Source of the DNA: Burkholderia sp. Bp9142
GTDB taxonomy: Bacteria; Pseudomonadota; Gammaproteobacteria; Burkholderiales; Burkholderiaceae
Reading direction: 5' to 3'
Length of the DNA: 64,000 bases
NCBI RefSeq assembly: GCF_003853415.1
Contig: NZ_QTPP01000007.1
Coordinates: 62,001 to 126,000 of the forward strand
The translations under genes were made by a program, and so were the position numbers. This document shows positions 16,706 through 24,586 of this stretch, piece by piece (the stretch's first letter is position 1; each line of letters begins with the position of its first letter). The notes below the pieces were generated by a model. That model saw only the letters and a program-made list of their open reading frames with translations. It had not been told where the DNA came from and did not search any database.

Positions 16706-19249
16706 ATGAGTGCACTTGGGGATCTGCGAGACGCCATTACCGGCATCGTTGCCAACTGGCCGATTATCCGAACGTTCGTCAACGGTGGGGCGACGGAAAC
16801 GGTCGAGACCGGCTCCGGCACGGTGCCGGTGATTGCGAAGGTGGTCGCGGACGCGCAGACGGTGTTCGACCAGGCAAAAACCGATCTGATCGCGCAGAAG
16901 GATCAGGAGATCAACCAGGCGGCGGACGGTGTGCTGCAGCAATCGCGTAGCGCCGCCGACCAGGCGTCCGCGTCTGCCATGACGTCGTCCGGCAATGCGG
17001 CTGTAGCCGAGCAGCAGGCCGGCATCGCAACGCAGCAGGCGGGCATTGGCGCTGCCGCAAATTCGATTTATGCGACGACCGCCGCCGGCGTCGCAGGCGT
17101 TGCCGCCGGCAGGTATTTCTACGTGCCGGCGACGAGCGCGCAGGGAGCCTATGACGTTTGGCTGAATAGCGCGGGTGTGGCGATGTTCACTGGTATCACG
17201 TTGCCGAACCTTGCTGCAGTCCAGGCGAACACGCGCGCGATCGGTGATCTGCAGGCCCGCGGCGCAACGCTTCGATATGTGCCGCTGTCGGCCGGCTATG
17301 ACGTCGTTTGGGGCACGTGCATTGATGGCGCGTACAGGACGTGGGTGGATAGCGTCGGCATGTTCCATTCGACGCATACCCATGACGGTCTGAGCAGCCT
17401 ACCGCAGGCGTTGTCGAATATCCGAGATCTGCTCGGTGTAGCACCCAAGGTGCTGCCGCTCGCACCGGGACAGAGCTGCGATTACGGCTGGTTCGTCGAT
17501 GGCGCCTACAAGGTGTGGGTCGATTCGGCCGGCGTGTTTCACTCGACGCATTCGCATACGGAGTTTGCGCAGTTCGGGCAGCTCCGGGATATCGCGCCGA
17601 AGGTCATGCCGCTGGCGAAGAATCAAGACTATTCGTATGGCATCGTTGTCGACGGGGCGTACCGCACCTGGATCGATAGCGTCGGTACATTTCATTCGAC
17701 TCATACCCATCCTGAAATCGCACCGCTGCAGACCGCAGTGGCGGCCATTCAAGAGCAGCTCGATTCGGGAGCGATCGGCGGCAACGCGTCGGGATACTTG
17801 GTCGAGCAAGTCGCGAAGGTGAACGGGGGCACGACCGAGCAGCAAATCATGCTGCTCGACGGACAGTCGCAATATCGACAGCTTACGCTTGACGGATACA
17901 ACTGGCGCGCGCCGACCGTTCAACGAACGTCGGTCGTGCGTGCTGTCACCGACTACTATTTTGCGGGCGGTAACGACGCCGTCTCGATCTTGCCTACCGG
18001 CGAAATCGTGCCCGAATCCGGCATGGTGGTGCACCACGCGATCTTCGGTCAATCGCTTGCTCTCGGTGCGCGCGGCTTCGTGACGTTCACATGGGATCCC
18101 GTCAACCAGGTATTCACTGCTGCGACCGTGTTCTCGAGCGTTCCATCTCCGCACGGAGTGTACTGTCTCGGCTTCGGCGACGGCACGACGGGATATGCGC
18201 GCACGGGCGCAGTGTTCAACAACTTCGGCGTGCTGCAAGAGGCATGGAGCGGCGTTGTGGGCGAAACGGTCTGCTCGGGCTTTGCCAACACTCGCAATGA
18301 CAAGCTCTATACGAAATGGGGATTTCGTCAGCGCATTCTCATGACGTCGACAGGTCTCGGCGGAACGCCGTATTCGGGCTTGAAGAAAGGCACGGCGCCA
18401 TACAACAGCCTGATCTCGTCCGTGGCCGGCGGCAAAGCAACCGCAAATGGCAAGGGTTGGAAGTACTTCGTGCCGACGCTCTACATCGTCCACGGGGAAA
18501 GCGAGAGCGGAAACATCGCAGATGCGACCTACGCCGGCTACCTGCTGGAATGGATCTCGGACTTCACGACCGACATCATGCCGATCACGGGGCAGCGTCA
18601 ACCGCCCGTCATGATCCTCTCGCAAATGAACCGGCAGAAGGCGTCGAATGAAGGCGTGACGCTCGGCCAGGTGCTCGCGCACGACAACAACGCGAACATC
18701 ATCCTGATCGGGCCGAAATACCAGCACCTTTATTACGACGACGCGCACATGCTTGCCGAGGGCTACGTCAAGCAAGGCGAGTATGGGGAGCGCGCATCGC
18801 GGCATTGGCTGGCCAGGCGCAAATGGTCGCCGCTCAAACCGGTATCGGTCGTGGGTGCCGGCAACACAATCACGATCCAGTTCAACAACACGCTCGCGAG
18901 CGCGGACACGGTGCCAGGTCCGGTTGGAGCGTTGGCATTCGATACGACCGTCGTCACGAATCCAGGGAACTACGGATTCGAGTATGCGGATGGCAACGGC
19001 ACGACGATCACGAACGTCGCGCTCGGCGTCGACGGCACGAGCGTTGTCCTGACGTTGTCGGCAGCCTACGTGGTCGGCGCGACGCTCCAATACGCGATGC
19101 AGAGCGCGCTCAACCTGAACACGATGCCGACCGGGCAGAACACTGGATCGCGCGGGTGCCTGCGCGATTCGGATGCGCGTGACCAATCGCGATTCGATGG
19201 CACGAATCTTTTCAACTGGTGCGTCGCGTTCCGCAAGACGCTTACGTAA
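16706..19249 (+). CDS. Tail fibre/tailspike with HxH repeats and an SGNH-type carbohydrate esterase domain
   Basis: The product has 847 residues. Residues 1-135 form an Ala/Gln coiled-coil stalk. Residues 190-340 hold three repeats of about 51-58 residues, each ending in HSTHTH or HSTHSH (H221, H279 and H330). Residues about 400-700 show the blocks of a sialate-O-acetylesterase-like SGNH enzyme: GQS at 448-450, HGESES at 596-601 in place of the usual QGE block, and DDAH at 678-681 with the expected Asp and His. A C-terminal beta domain (residues 710-800, DTVVTNPGNYGFEYADGNG) looks carbohydrate-binding. I infer that the fibre removes acetyl groups from a surface polysaccharide during adsorption. 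No experiment supports the substrate. The start is preceded by GGGGGGAAGGG. Confidence 0.65.
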   Translation: MSALGDLRDAITGIVANWPIIRTFVNGGATETVETGSGTVPVIAKVVADAQTVFDQAKTDLIAQKDQEINQAADGVLQQSRSAADQASASAMTSSGNAAVAEQQAGIATQQAGIGAAANSIYATTAAGVAGVAAGRYFYVPATSAQGAYDVWLNSAGVAMFTGITLPNLAAVQANTRAIGDLQARGATLRYVPLSAGYDVVWGTCIDGAYRTWVDSVGMFHSTHTHDGLSSLPQALSNIRDLLGVAPKVLPLAPGQSCDYGWFVDGAYKVWVDSAGVFHSTHSHTEFAQFGQLRDIAPKVMPLAKNQDYSYGIVVDGAYRTWIDSVGTFHSTHTHPEIAPLQTAVAAIQEQLDSGAIGGNASGYLVEQVAKVNGGTTEQQIMLLDGQSQYRQLTLDGYNWRAPTVQRTSVVRAVTDYYFAGGNDAVSILPTGEIVPESGMVVHHAIFGQSLALGARGFVTFTWDPVNQVFTAATVFSSVPSPHGVYCLGFGDGTTGYARTGAVFNNFGVLQEAWSGVVGETVCSGFANTRNDKLYTKWGFRQRILMTSTGLGGTPYSGLKKGTAPYNSLISSVAGGKATANGKGWKYFVPTLYIVHGESESGNIADATYAGYLLEWISDFTTDIMPITGQRQPPVMILSQMNRQKASNEGVTLGQVLAHDNNANIILIGPKYQHLYYDDAHMLAEGYVKQGEYGERASRHWLARRKWSPLKPVSVVGAGNTITIQFNNTLASADTVPGPVGALAFDTTVVTNPGNYGFEYADGNGTTITNVALGVDGTSVVLTLSAAYVVGATLQYAMQSALNLNTMPTGQNTGSRGCLRDSDARDQSRFDGTNLFNWCVAFRKTLT
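17273..17713 (+). repeat. Three tandem protein repeats with HSTHTH ends inside the fibre gene
   Basis: The repeats begin near R190, K248 and K299. Each contains (V/I)DGAY(R/K)(T/V)W(V/I)DS followed by HSTH(T/S)H. Spacing between the His motifs is 58 and 51 residues. HxH motifs coordinate metal ions in several trimeric phage fibres. Confidence 0.75.
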
Positions 19250-19258
19250 GGGAAAAAT

Positions 19259-20032
19259 ATGAACCGTCGTCAAATCATCCAGATTGGCAGCGCCTTGCCG
19301 CCGGGCGTCACGACCGAGCAGTTCGCGCTCGCGCAGCTGGCCCCGATCGTTGCATGGCCCGCGGTTGCGAAGTGGAGTGTCAGCCCGGCCGCGACCGGCT
19401 TTCTCGACCGAATCGAGCGAAATGCGATCCGCATGGCGAACGGCAAGACAGCGATCGCTGGTCGCTTCTTCGATACGTCGGACGGTGCCGGTACCGGCTT
19501 CTCGATTCAGGATATTCAGACGGGTGTCGTCGCGCCGGTTTTCGATACGTCGGGCGACTTCACTGTCGGCGTGCGCTTCTATCCCGGATCGCTGGCGGTG
19601 TCGGGCGGCACGTGGGGCGGGTTCGCGCTCGGCAGCTACTCGAGTGCGAATAATGCCTGGCGCCTCGAGAACGATACGAACGGAAAATTCCGCATGGGTG
19701 CGCCTGGTGGACTGCAGTCGGCCTACGCCGACTACACCGGCCCGGTCGTCACGCAGAGTCAGATGATGTATGCGGTGCTGCGGTTTTTCCGTTCGACCGG
19801 GACCATGAATCTCCGTATCAACGGTGCGTATGAACAGAGTTTCCAGAACAACGCGCTGGTCGCCGCCACGTTTGCGGCCGAGCTTGGGTTCGGTCTGTAC
19901 TGGGACTTTTCGACGGCGGCGACGAAGTACCGTTCGACGCAGCTCGTGAAGGCGGTCGCGGCGAACGCTGCGTTAAGCGGTTCGGATCTGACGGTGCTCG
20001 AGGCGTATCTCGCGGCTGCGGCAGTGGAATAA
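19259..20032 (+). CDS. LamG/concanavalin-like phage tail protein
   Basis: A 257-residue product starts at ATG 19259 after AAGGGAAAAAT. The middle part (residues 90-235) shows beta strands with FTVGVRFYPGS, GFALGSYSSANNAWRLEND and AVLRFFRSTGTMNLRINGAY, the pattern of a LamG or concanavalin-like jelly roll. Such domains bind sugars. It follows the esterase fibre and may form a second receptor-binding element at the tail end or a cap. The last segment is a helix (SGSDLTVLEAYLAAA) of the kind that closes LamG domains. The exact role is not known. Confidence 0.55.
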   Translation: MNRRQIIQIGSALPPGVTTEQFALAQLAPIVAWPAVAKWSVSPAATGFLDRIERNAIRMANGKTAIAGRFFDTSDGAGTGFSIQDIQTGVVAPVFDTSGDFTVGVRFYPGSLAVSGGTWGGFALGSYSSANNAWRLENDTNGKFRMGAPGGLQSAYADYTGPVVTQSQMMYAVLRFFRSTGTMNLRINGAYEQSFQNNALVAATFAAELGFGLYWDFSTAATKYRSTQLVKAVAANAALSGSDLTVLEAYLAAAAVE

Positions 20033-20050
20033 CTCCGGGAGGAAATCGGC

Positions 20051-20344
20051 ATGAAAGTACGAATCGACATTTTGTCGCTCTGCATGGATGACCAGGCCGC
20101 GAGCGCGATGCGCGTGTCGTTGCTGGATGCGGACGATCACGCAATCGCGACCGTCAACGTGGCGGAGGCATCGGCCCAGTTCGACGACGTCGCGCCTGGT
20201 GCGTATACGGCGCATGTCGTGCGGCAGTCCGATGCTGGCACCGATGTGGATGATCCGCTGATTTACCCGTTCGTGATCGTGCAAGACGCAGCGAGCCAAA
20301 CGCACTACGGCGATTCGATCAACGTGACGGTGATGCAGGCATAA
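20051..20344 (+). CDS. Small beta-rich phage protein
   Basis: A 97-residue product starts at ATG 20051, with GGGAGGA upstream overlapping the previous stop region. It consists of short beta strands (RVSLLDADDHAIATVNV, SAQFDDVAPGAYTAHVV) resembling a carboxypeptidase-regulatory or Ig-like sandwich. It is the last gene of the tail block and is followed by a strong terminator. I do not recognise a family; it may be a tail decoration or fibre accessory protein. Confidence 0.6.
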   Translation: MKVRIDILSLCMDDQAASAMRVSLLDADDHAIATVNVAEASAQFDDVAPGAYTAHVVRQSDAGTDVDDPLIYPFVIVQDAASQTHYGDSINVTVMQA

Positions 20345-20366
20345 CCGAACAACAAGCCGTCGAGCA

Positions 20367-20391
20367 GGCCACCTTTCGAGGTGGCCTTTTT
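20367..20391 (+). terminator. Rho-independent terminator between tail and lysis genes
   Basis: An 8-bp stem GGCCACCT / AGGTGGCC with tetraloop TTCG is followed by TTTTT. The stem is related to the one at 6364-6385. Confidence 0.85.
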
Positions 20392-20411
20392 ATTTCTGCG
20401 GGGGAGAAGGG

Positions 20412-20696
20412 ATGCAAGAGCCTGAGAAGACTATCGCGGAGCTGATCGTCATGGGTGCGTTGATTGGGATCGCAAAGTTACTTGTGAGCAGCGAGCAGCT
20501 GACGTTTCGCGTTGTCGCCGGCCGTGCGCTGCTCGGCTCGGCGACATCGATGATCGCCGGAGTCGCACTGCTGCAAGTGCCGGACCTGCCGCCGCTTGCG
20601 TTGCTCGGAATCGGCAGCGCGCTCGGGATCGTCGGGGCGCAGTACATCGAGGTTCTGCTGCGCCGGAAGGCGAAAGCAGTTTTGGGAAAGGAGTGA
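20412..20696 (+). CDS. Putative holin
   Basis: A 94-residue hydrophobic protein starts at ATG 20412 with GGGGGAGAAGGG upstream. It has about three membrane segments (near residues 10-25, 35-55 and 60-80) and a basic C-terminus (LLRRKAKAVLGKE), the usual design of holins. It lies immediately before the endolysin gene. Holins form inner-membrane lesions that time lysis and release the endolysin. The call is by topology and position; the related 3TM protein at 21271 is a second candidate. Confidence 0.7.
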   Translation: MQEPEKTIAELIVMGALIGIAKLLVSSEQLTFRVVAGRALLGSATSMIAGVALLQVPDLPPLALLGIGSALGIVGAQYIEVLLRRKAKAVLGKE

Positions 20697-20698
20697 GC

Positions 20699-21274
20699 AT
20701 GGATCTGAAAGGCAAGGTCGACGCGCTGCTCGGTCGCGAGGGCGGGTTCTCCAACGACCCGAACGACAAGGGCAACTGGTACCTCGGCAAGCTCGAGGGA
20801 ACGATGTGGGGCATCACCGCGGCCGTCGCACGGTCATTCGGCTATACGGGGCCGATGAATATGATGCCCCGTGATACGGCCGTCTCGATCTACCAACAGC
20901 GCTACTGGTTCGGCGTGAAGTTTGACCAGATCGCGGCGATCGACGACCGCCTCGCCGAGCGGCTGTTTGATATCGGCGTCAATGCGGGGCAGGCGACCGG
21001 CGTGCAGTTCCTTCAGCGTGCGCTCAACACGCTGAATCACGGTGGCAAGGATTTCCCGGATCTGAGCGTCGATGGCGGTGTCGGCGCCGTCACGCTCGGG
21101 GCGCTGAAGGGGTTTGTCGCGCAGCGAGGGCAGCAAGGACGTGACGTGCTGTTCTTCATGGTCGCGTCGCTGCATTCGGTGTTCTACGTCGTGGCAGCAG
21201 AGAACCGGCCGGCAAACGAAGATTTCGAGTTCGGCTGGCAAGTCAACCGTGCAATGAATGGGGTGCGCGTATGA
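20699..21274 (+). CDS. Endolysin, glycoside hydrolase family 108 type
   Basis: A 191-residue product starts at ATG 20699 with AAAGGAG five bases upstream; a GTG six bases earlier is less likely. The N-terminus has the GH108 hallmark LLGREGGFSNDPNDKGN, with candidate catalytic glutamate E14. The C-terminal part (from about residue 85, RLFDIGVNAGQATGVQFLQRALN) matches the peptidoglycan-binding domain that usually follows. The enzyme should cut the glycan chain of peptidoglycan. There is no signal peptide, so it depends on a holin. It overlaps the next gene by four bases. Confidence 0.88.
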   Translation: MDLKGKVDALLGREGGFSNDPNDKGNWYLGKLEGTMWGITAAVARSFGYTGPMNMMPRDTAVSIYQQRYWFGVKFDQIAAIDDRLAERLFDIGVNAGQATGVQFLQRALNTLNHGGKDFPDLSVDGGVGAVTLGALKGFVAQRGQQGRDVLFFMVASLHSVFYVVAAENRPANEDFEFGWQVNRAMNGVRV

Positions 21275-21918
21275 GTTCGACGTGGGGTGACGTGGCCGCT
21301 GCCGTTTCGAAGTTTGCGCCGATTCTCGGCAGTGCAGTGCCTGGTGTTGGCTCGGTAGTGGGTGCGGGTGTTGGTCTTGCCGCGTCGGTCATTGCGAAGG
21401 CGCTCGGGACGGACCCGACGCCGGACAGCATCTTGAGCGCGCTCGCAACCAATCCGGATGCAATCGTCAAGCTGAAGCAGGCCGAGCTGGATCACGAACG
21501 CGATCTCGCGCAGATCGCCGCGTCGCGCGAAGCGGCGCTGTGGGCGGCTCAGACGGCGCAGTATTCGGCCGAGGCCGCGGATCGGGATAGCGCTCGCCAG
21601 CTCGCCGCGAAGCAGTCGAAGGATTTCATGCGGCCACTACTTGCGATTGTGCTGATGGGGCTGACCGTCTACATCGTCTGGGCGGTGATGGGCGGCCACG
21701 CCGATAGCGTCATCCGGGATACGACGGCGGCGCTCACGGTTGGGACGCTGATCGGCTACGTGTTGAGCGAGAACAAGCAGGTGCTCGGCTTCTACTTCGG
21801 TACGACGCGAGAGGCCAGTGCTACGAACGCGAAGGTCGCCGATTTTGCGACCGCACCAGGCATGGTCACGCTCGACCAGGTGCAAGCCGGGGCATCCGGC
21901 ATGTCGACGTCGAGCTGA
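21271..21918 (+). CDS. 3TM-type holin-like phage protein
   Basis: A 215-residue product overlaps the endolysin stop (ATGA). It has an N-terminal Gly/Val/Ala hydrophobic segment (residues 15-45), a long charged helix (residues 65-115, Gln/Ala/Arg rich) and two further membrane segments near residues 120-140 and 150-165, followed by a soluble tail. This matches the 3TM holin family described from gene-transfer agent release loci. It may be a second holin or a regulator of the first. No Rz/Rz1-type spanin is recognisable nearby. Confidence 0.55.
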   Translation: MSSTWGDVAAAVSKFAPILGSAVPGVGSVVGAGVGLAASVIAKALGTDPTPDSILSALATNPDAIVKLKQAELDHERDLAQIAASREAALWAAQTAQYSAEAADRDSARQLAAKQSKDFMRPLLAIVLMGLTVYIVWAVMGGHADSVIRDTTAALTVGTLIGYVLSENKQVLGFYFGTTREASATNAKVADFATAPGMVTLDQVQAGASGMSTSS

Positions 21919-21943
21919 CACGGTCGGGAGAAAGACAGGGCGA

Positions 21944-21971
21944 CCGCATGGATGGTCGAGCATCCATGCGG
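21944..21971 (+). terminator. Strong hairpin after lysis genes
   Basis: A perfect 11-bp stem (CCGCATGGATG / CATCCATGCGG) with a 6-base loop GTCGAG is not followed by a T run. It ends the lysis block. A second 12-base palindrome CCCACCGGTGGG lies at 22018-22029. Confidence 0.5.
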
Positions 21972-22067
21972 CCACCTTTCCACTGTGCATGCCAGTGAAT
22001 CAGCCGAGGCCCTGCCACCCACCGGTGGGCGGGCCATTCTACCCCAATCATTAGAAGGGCTTTCACA

Positions 22068-22856
22068 ATGGCGAATCCGATTATTCCGTGGATCGGCGGC
22101 AAGCGACGGCTGGCCGAACATCTCATTCCGCGCTTCCCGCAACACGATTGCTACGTCGAGGTGTTTGCCGGCGGGGCTGCGCTGTTCTTCTTACGTCCGC
22201 CGGCCAAGGTGGAGGTAATCAACGACGTCAACGGCGACCTGGTGAACCTGTATCGCGTTGTCCAGCATCACCTCGAGGAGTTCGTGCGGCAATTCAAGTG
22301 GGCGTTGACGAGTCGGCAGGTGTTCGAGTGGCTGAAGGTCACTGTCCCGGAAACCCTCACCGATATCCAGCGTGCGGCCCGGTTCTACTACCTCCAGAAA
22401 AGTTGCTTTGGCGGAAAGGTTGAGGGGCAGACGTTCGGGACCGCGACGACGACGCCTCCTGGCTTGAACTTGCTGCGAATCGAAGAGGAACTGTCAGCCG
22501 CACATCTGCGCTTGGCGAACGCGTTCGTCGAGCGCCTTGATTGGGCCGCGTGCATCGATCGATACGATCGTCCGCATACGCTGTTCTATCTGGATCCGCC
22601 GTATTACGAGACGGAGGGGTATGGCGTGGCATTTCCTTTCGGCGAGTACGAAAAGATGGCGCAGCAGCTGCGATCGCTCAAGGGCCGCGCGGTCGTGAGC
22701 CTGAACGACCATCCTGACATTCGGCGCGTGTTTGACGGCTTTCATATCGAGACGGTGCCGATCCAGTACACGGTTGGAGGCGGGAAGGGTGTCGACCGGA
22801 ACGAGCTGATCATCTTCAGTTGGGATGATGCGGCGCAGCCTGTCGGACTCTTCTAA
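22068..22856 (+). CDS. DNA adenine methylase, D12 class
   Basis: The product has 262 residues. Motif order is that of Dam/D12-type N6-adenine methyltransferases: N-terminal PWIGGKRRL, AdoMet-binding VEVFAGGAAL near residues 31-40, and the catalytic DPPY at 176-179. The family is about 270 residues, so it looks complete. It stands after the lysis genes behind two hairpins, not in the early region. It could modify phage DNA to protect it against host restriction or alter GATC-dependent regulation, but the target sequence cannot be told from sequence alone. It has no neighbouring endonuclease and so is probably an orphan enzyme. Confidence 0.9.
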   Translation: MANPIIPWIGGKRRLAEHLIPRFPQHDCYVEVFAGGAALFFLRPPAKVEVINDVNGDLVNLYRVVQHHLEEFVRQFKWALTSRQVFEWLKVTVPETLTDIQRAARFYYLQKSCFGGKVEGQTFGTATTTPPGLNLLRIEEELSAAHLRLANAFVERLDWAACIDRYDRPHTLFYLDPPYYETEGYGVAFPFGEYEKMAQQLRSLKGRAVVSLNDHPDIRRVFDGFHIETVPIQYTVGGGKGVDRNELIIFSWDDAAQPVGLF

Positions 22857-22860
22857 CTGA

Positions 22861-22894
22861 ACGATGCCGGCGTGGGATATCGCGCCGGCATCGT
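22861..22894. terminator. Bidirectional hairpin between convergent methylase and immunity genes
   Basis: A perfect 12-bp stem ACGATGCCGGCG / CGCCGGCATCGT with a 10-base loop lies between the stop codons of the + strand methylase and the - strand immunity gene. T runs are poor on both sides. Confidence 0.6.
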
Positions 22895-22896
22895 GC

Positions 22897-23607
22897 TTAC
22901 AGGTCAGCGAATGCGGGCAGGAGGTCCTGGTCGACGAGCCGGATCTCGATACGGTTTGCTGTCTCGACGTGTTCGGGATTCTTCATCGAGAACGGGGCAT
23001 CCGTTGTGCTGACGACGATCGTGCCGGTCTGAGTCTTGCCGGCCTCAGGGACCGGAACAATCTCGCGTGCTTCCGGAACCTGTTGCTGAGTGATCACCGT
23101 CGGCAAATAGATCATCCAGCCAACGCCAGGCTTATCGTCGAACACCTGCTTCGTCGCGTAACTCCGTGGAGAGACTGAAACGTAGGCGGGCTGAAATGCG
23201 GCTACGGTGGCGCTCACGATTCGTTGAACCGATTCGATGTTCGCTAGCACCGCCGAACTGGAAATTTTGATTTCGAAGGAATGCGGCACGGCATTCTCAC
23301 CGACGTGGCACGCGATCGTTGCACCTTCGCCCTTATTCTGATTCCCGTTCCACAGCGCAACGTAGGATCGTGACGGATCGTCTGAAAACTGATGTTTTAG
23401 AACCGCGAGCAGTGCCGTCGATGGTTGGCCGTCTTCGAACGCTGGGTAGAGTAGGGCTTCGTCCAAGGTGTCGCCTTGAGCGAACCAAGTACTTAGCGTC
23501 GAATCGATTGCGCCCATCGTCAACGTTACGATGCGGATGCGTGACAGAATCTTCTCGAAGTCTGTAGGGGCCAATGACTCGTCCCTGAACTGGAGGCTGA
23601 AGTCCAT
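22897..23607 (-). CDS. Imm52-like immunity protein
   Basis: The 236-residue protein has no signal peptide or membrane segment. The start (MDFSLQFRDESL) and the length fit the immunity protein 52 family, which pairs with Tox-REase-5 toxins. It is the last gene of a five-gene minus-strand operon, just after the toxin (12-base gap), where immunity genes normally lie. It should bind and block the nuclease in the producing cell. Base composition is lower in GC than in the host genes: one 60-base stretch inside the gene has 48 % GC against 75 % in a parE stretch. Confidence 0.7.
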   Translation of the reverse strand: MDFSLQFRDESLAPTDFEKILSRIRIVTLTMGAIDSTLSTWFAQGDTLDEALLYPAFEDGQPSTALLAVLKHQFSDDPSRSYVALWNGNQNKGEGATIACHVGENAVPHSFEIKISSSAVLANIESVQRIVSATVAAFQPAYVSVSPRSYATKQVFDDKPGVGWMIYLPTVITQQQVPEAREIVPVPEAGKTQTGTIVVSTTDAPFSMKNPEHVETANRIEIRLVDQDLLPAFADL

Positions 23608-23619
23608 CTTGTTCTCGGT

Positions 23620-24231
23620 TTACGGTTGTACGACGGAAAGAACCGAATTGCGTCTCAGGTCCTTGAGTAGGTACTCGCGTACCTCCGCTTCTTCAAAGTA
23701 CCATGTCAAACGAGCTGGCGGGAACAGCTTCACTGCGCCGGCTTGTCGCTCAATATCGGAGACCATTCCCGGAAAGCCTTTGAACCAAGCGACTGGCTCC
23801 AGTTCGCCTTCGTCGTCTCGCTGAAGGAACTGCGCATAGCGCGACTTTGCCTCTTGCAGCATGCATTCGGCCGGCAGGAAACCGTCGAATGCGATGCCTT
23901 GCCATACCCATTCCTCGTTCCATTTTCCCTCATTGCTGTATGGCCGGCCTGTGATGCGGCCTTGATACTCGCGCGAGTGGTCGGACATATGGTGCGTCTT
24001 GTTTTCAGCCTTGCCAGTTTCCTCGGGCGGGCACTTCTTACATTTTTCCCCGGTGCGCGGAATGGCCTTTGCGTCAGTCTTGGCTTTGCTCTCGTCCTTC
24101 GGCGTATCGCTAGACAGGCTCGCCGTCCCCGCCAGTCCTACCGCGCCCAACAAGGCGACGCCAGCGCGCGCCAATACCGGCCCAAGCTCCACTGCCGCTG
24201 CTTCGATTATCGGTACTACCAAGCCCGCCAT
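23620..24231 (-). CDS. Tox-REase-5 nuclease toxin, type VI secretion effector
   Basis: The product has 203 residues. Residues 1-40 are hydrophobic Ala/Gly/Val; residues 62-205 form the toxin domain. It opens with the CKKCPPEE pair of cysteines (C64, C67) typical of Tox-REase-5 and carries a PD-(D/E)xK-like core: D116 in AFDGF and E127-A128-K129 in LQEAKSRY. The enzyme is expected to cut DNA in competitor cells. It is encoded with a PAAR spike protein, a DUF4123 adaptor and an Imm52-like gene, which is the arrangement of type VI cargo effectors. The first 122 bases overlap the upstream 158-residue gene in another frame. Confidence 0.75.
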   Translation of the reverse strand: MAGLVVPIIEAAAVELGPVLARAGVALLGAVGLAGTASLSSDTPKDESKAKTDAKAIPRTGEKCKKCPPEETGKAENKTHHMSDHSREYQGRITGRPYSNEGKWNEEWVWQGIAFDGFLPAECMLQEAKSRYAQFLQRDDEGELEPVAWFKGFPGMVSDIERQAGAVKLFPPARLTWYFEEAEVREYLLKDLRRNSVLSVVQP

Positions 24232-24586
24232 TTCGAGATCCCCCGTTGTATTCCGGATGTTCGATGCGCCATTTGATGACGCGAAGGTAATCGTGGAAAC
24301 GCTCGTCAGCCGAGCGTCCTGGTCGAGTCAGCCACGCGCGCGTCGCGGGTTTCTCGTAAAACTTTGGCGCGTATGCCTCGATCCGGAGAAACGCAGCGAC
24401 ATTCTCGTCGGACCGGATGCCAAGCTGTCGAGCAGCGATGTATGCGTTCCAGAGGCGCGTGGGTAGCGTGCCGTCGTCGGCCAGCTTCGGGTCCGCTTTG
24501 ATGAGATCCTGCCGCGTGCGTTCGACATATCCGCGTGCGTCGATCTCGGCAAGGCCCGCGACCTGTTCGCTTGTCAGCTCAAGCAT
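24110..24586 (-). CDS. Unknown protein of the type VI effector operon
   Basis: The product has 158 residues. Residues 1-115 are helical and charged (LTSEQVAGLAEIDARGYVER, LRVIKWRIEHPEY) and look well folded; residues 116-158 are Gly/Arg/Ser rich and are encoded by the region that overlaps the toxin start. It overlaps the DUF4123 gene by 8 bases upstream. Small helical proteins at this position in effector operons often act as accessory loading factors, but I do not recognise a family. A reading-frame shift near the overlap could join it to the toxin; there is no direct evidence for that. Confidence 0.6.
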   Translation of the reverse strand: MLELTSEQVAGLAEIDARGYVERTRQDLIKADPKLADDGTLPTRLWNAYIAARQLGIRSDENVAAFLRIEAYAPKFYEKPATRAWLTRPGRSADERFHDYLRVIKWRIEHPEYNGGSRNGGLGSTDNRSSGSGAWAGIGARWRRLVGRGRTGGDGEPV

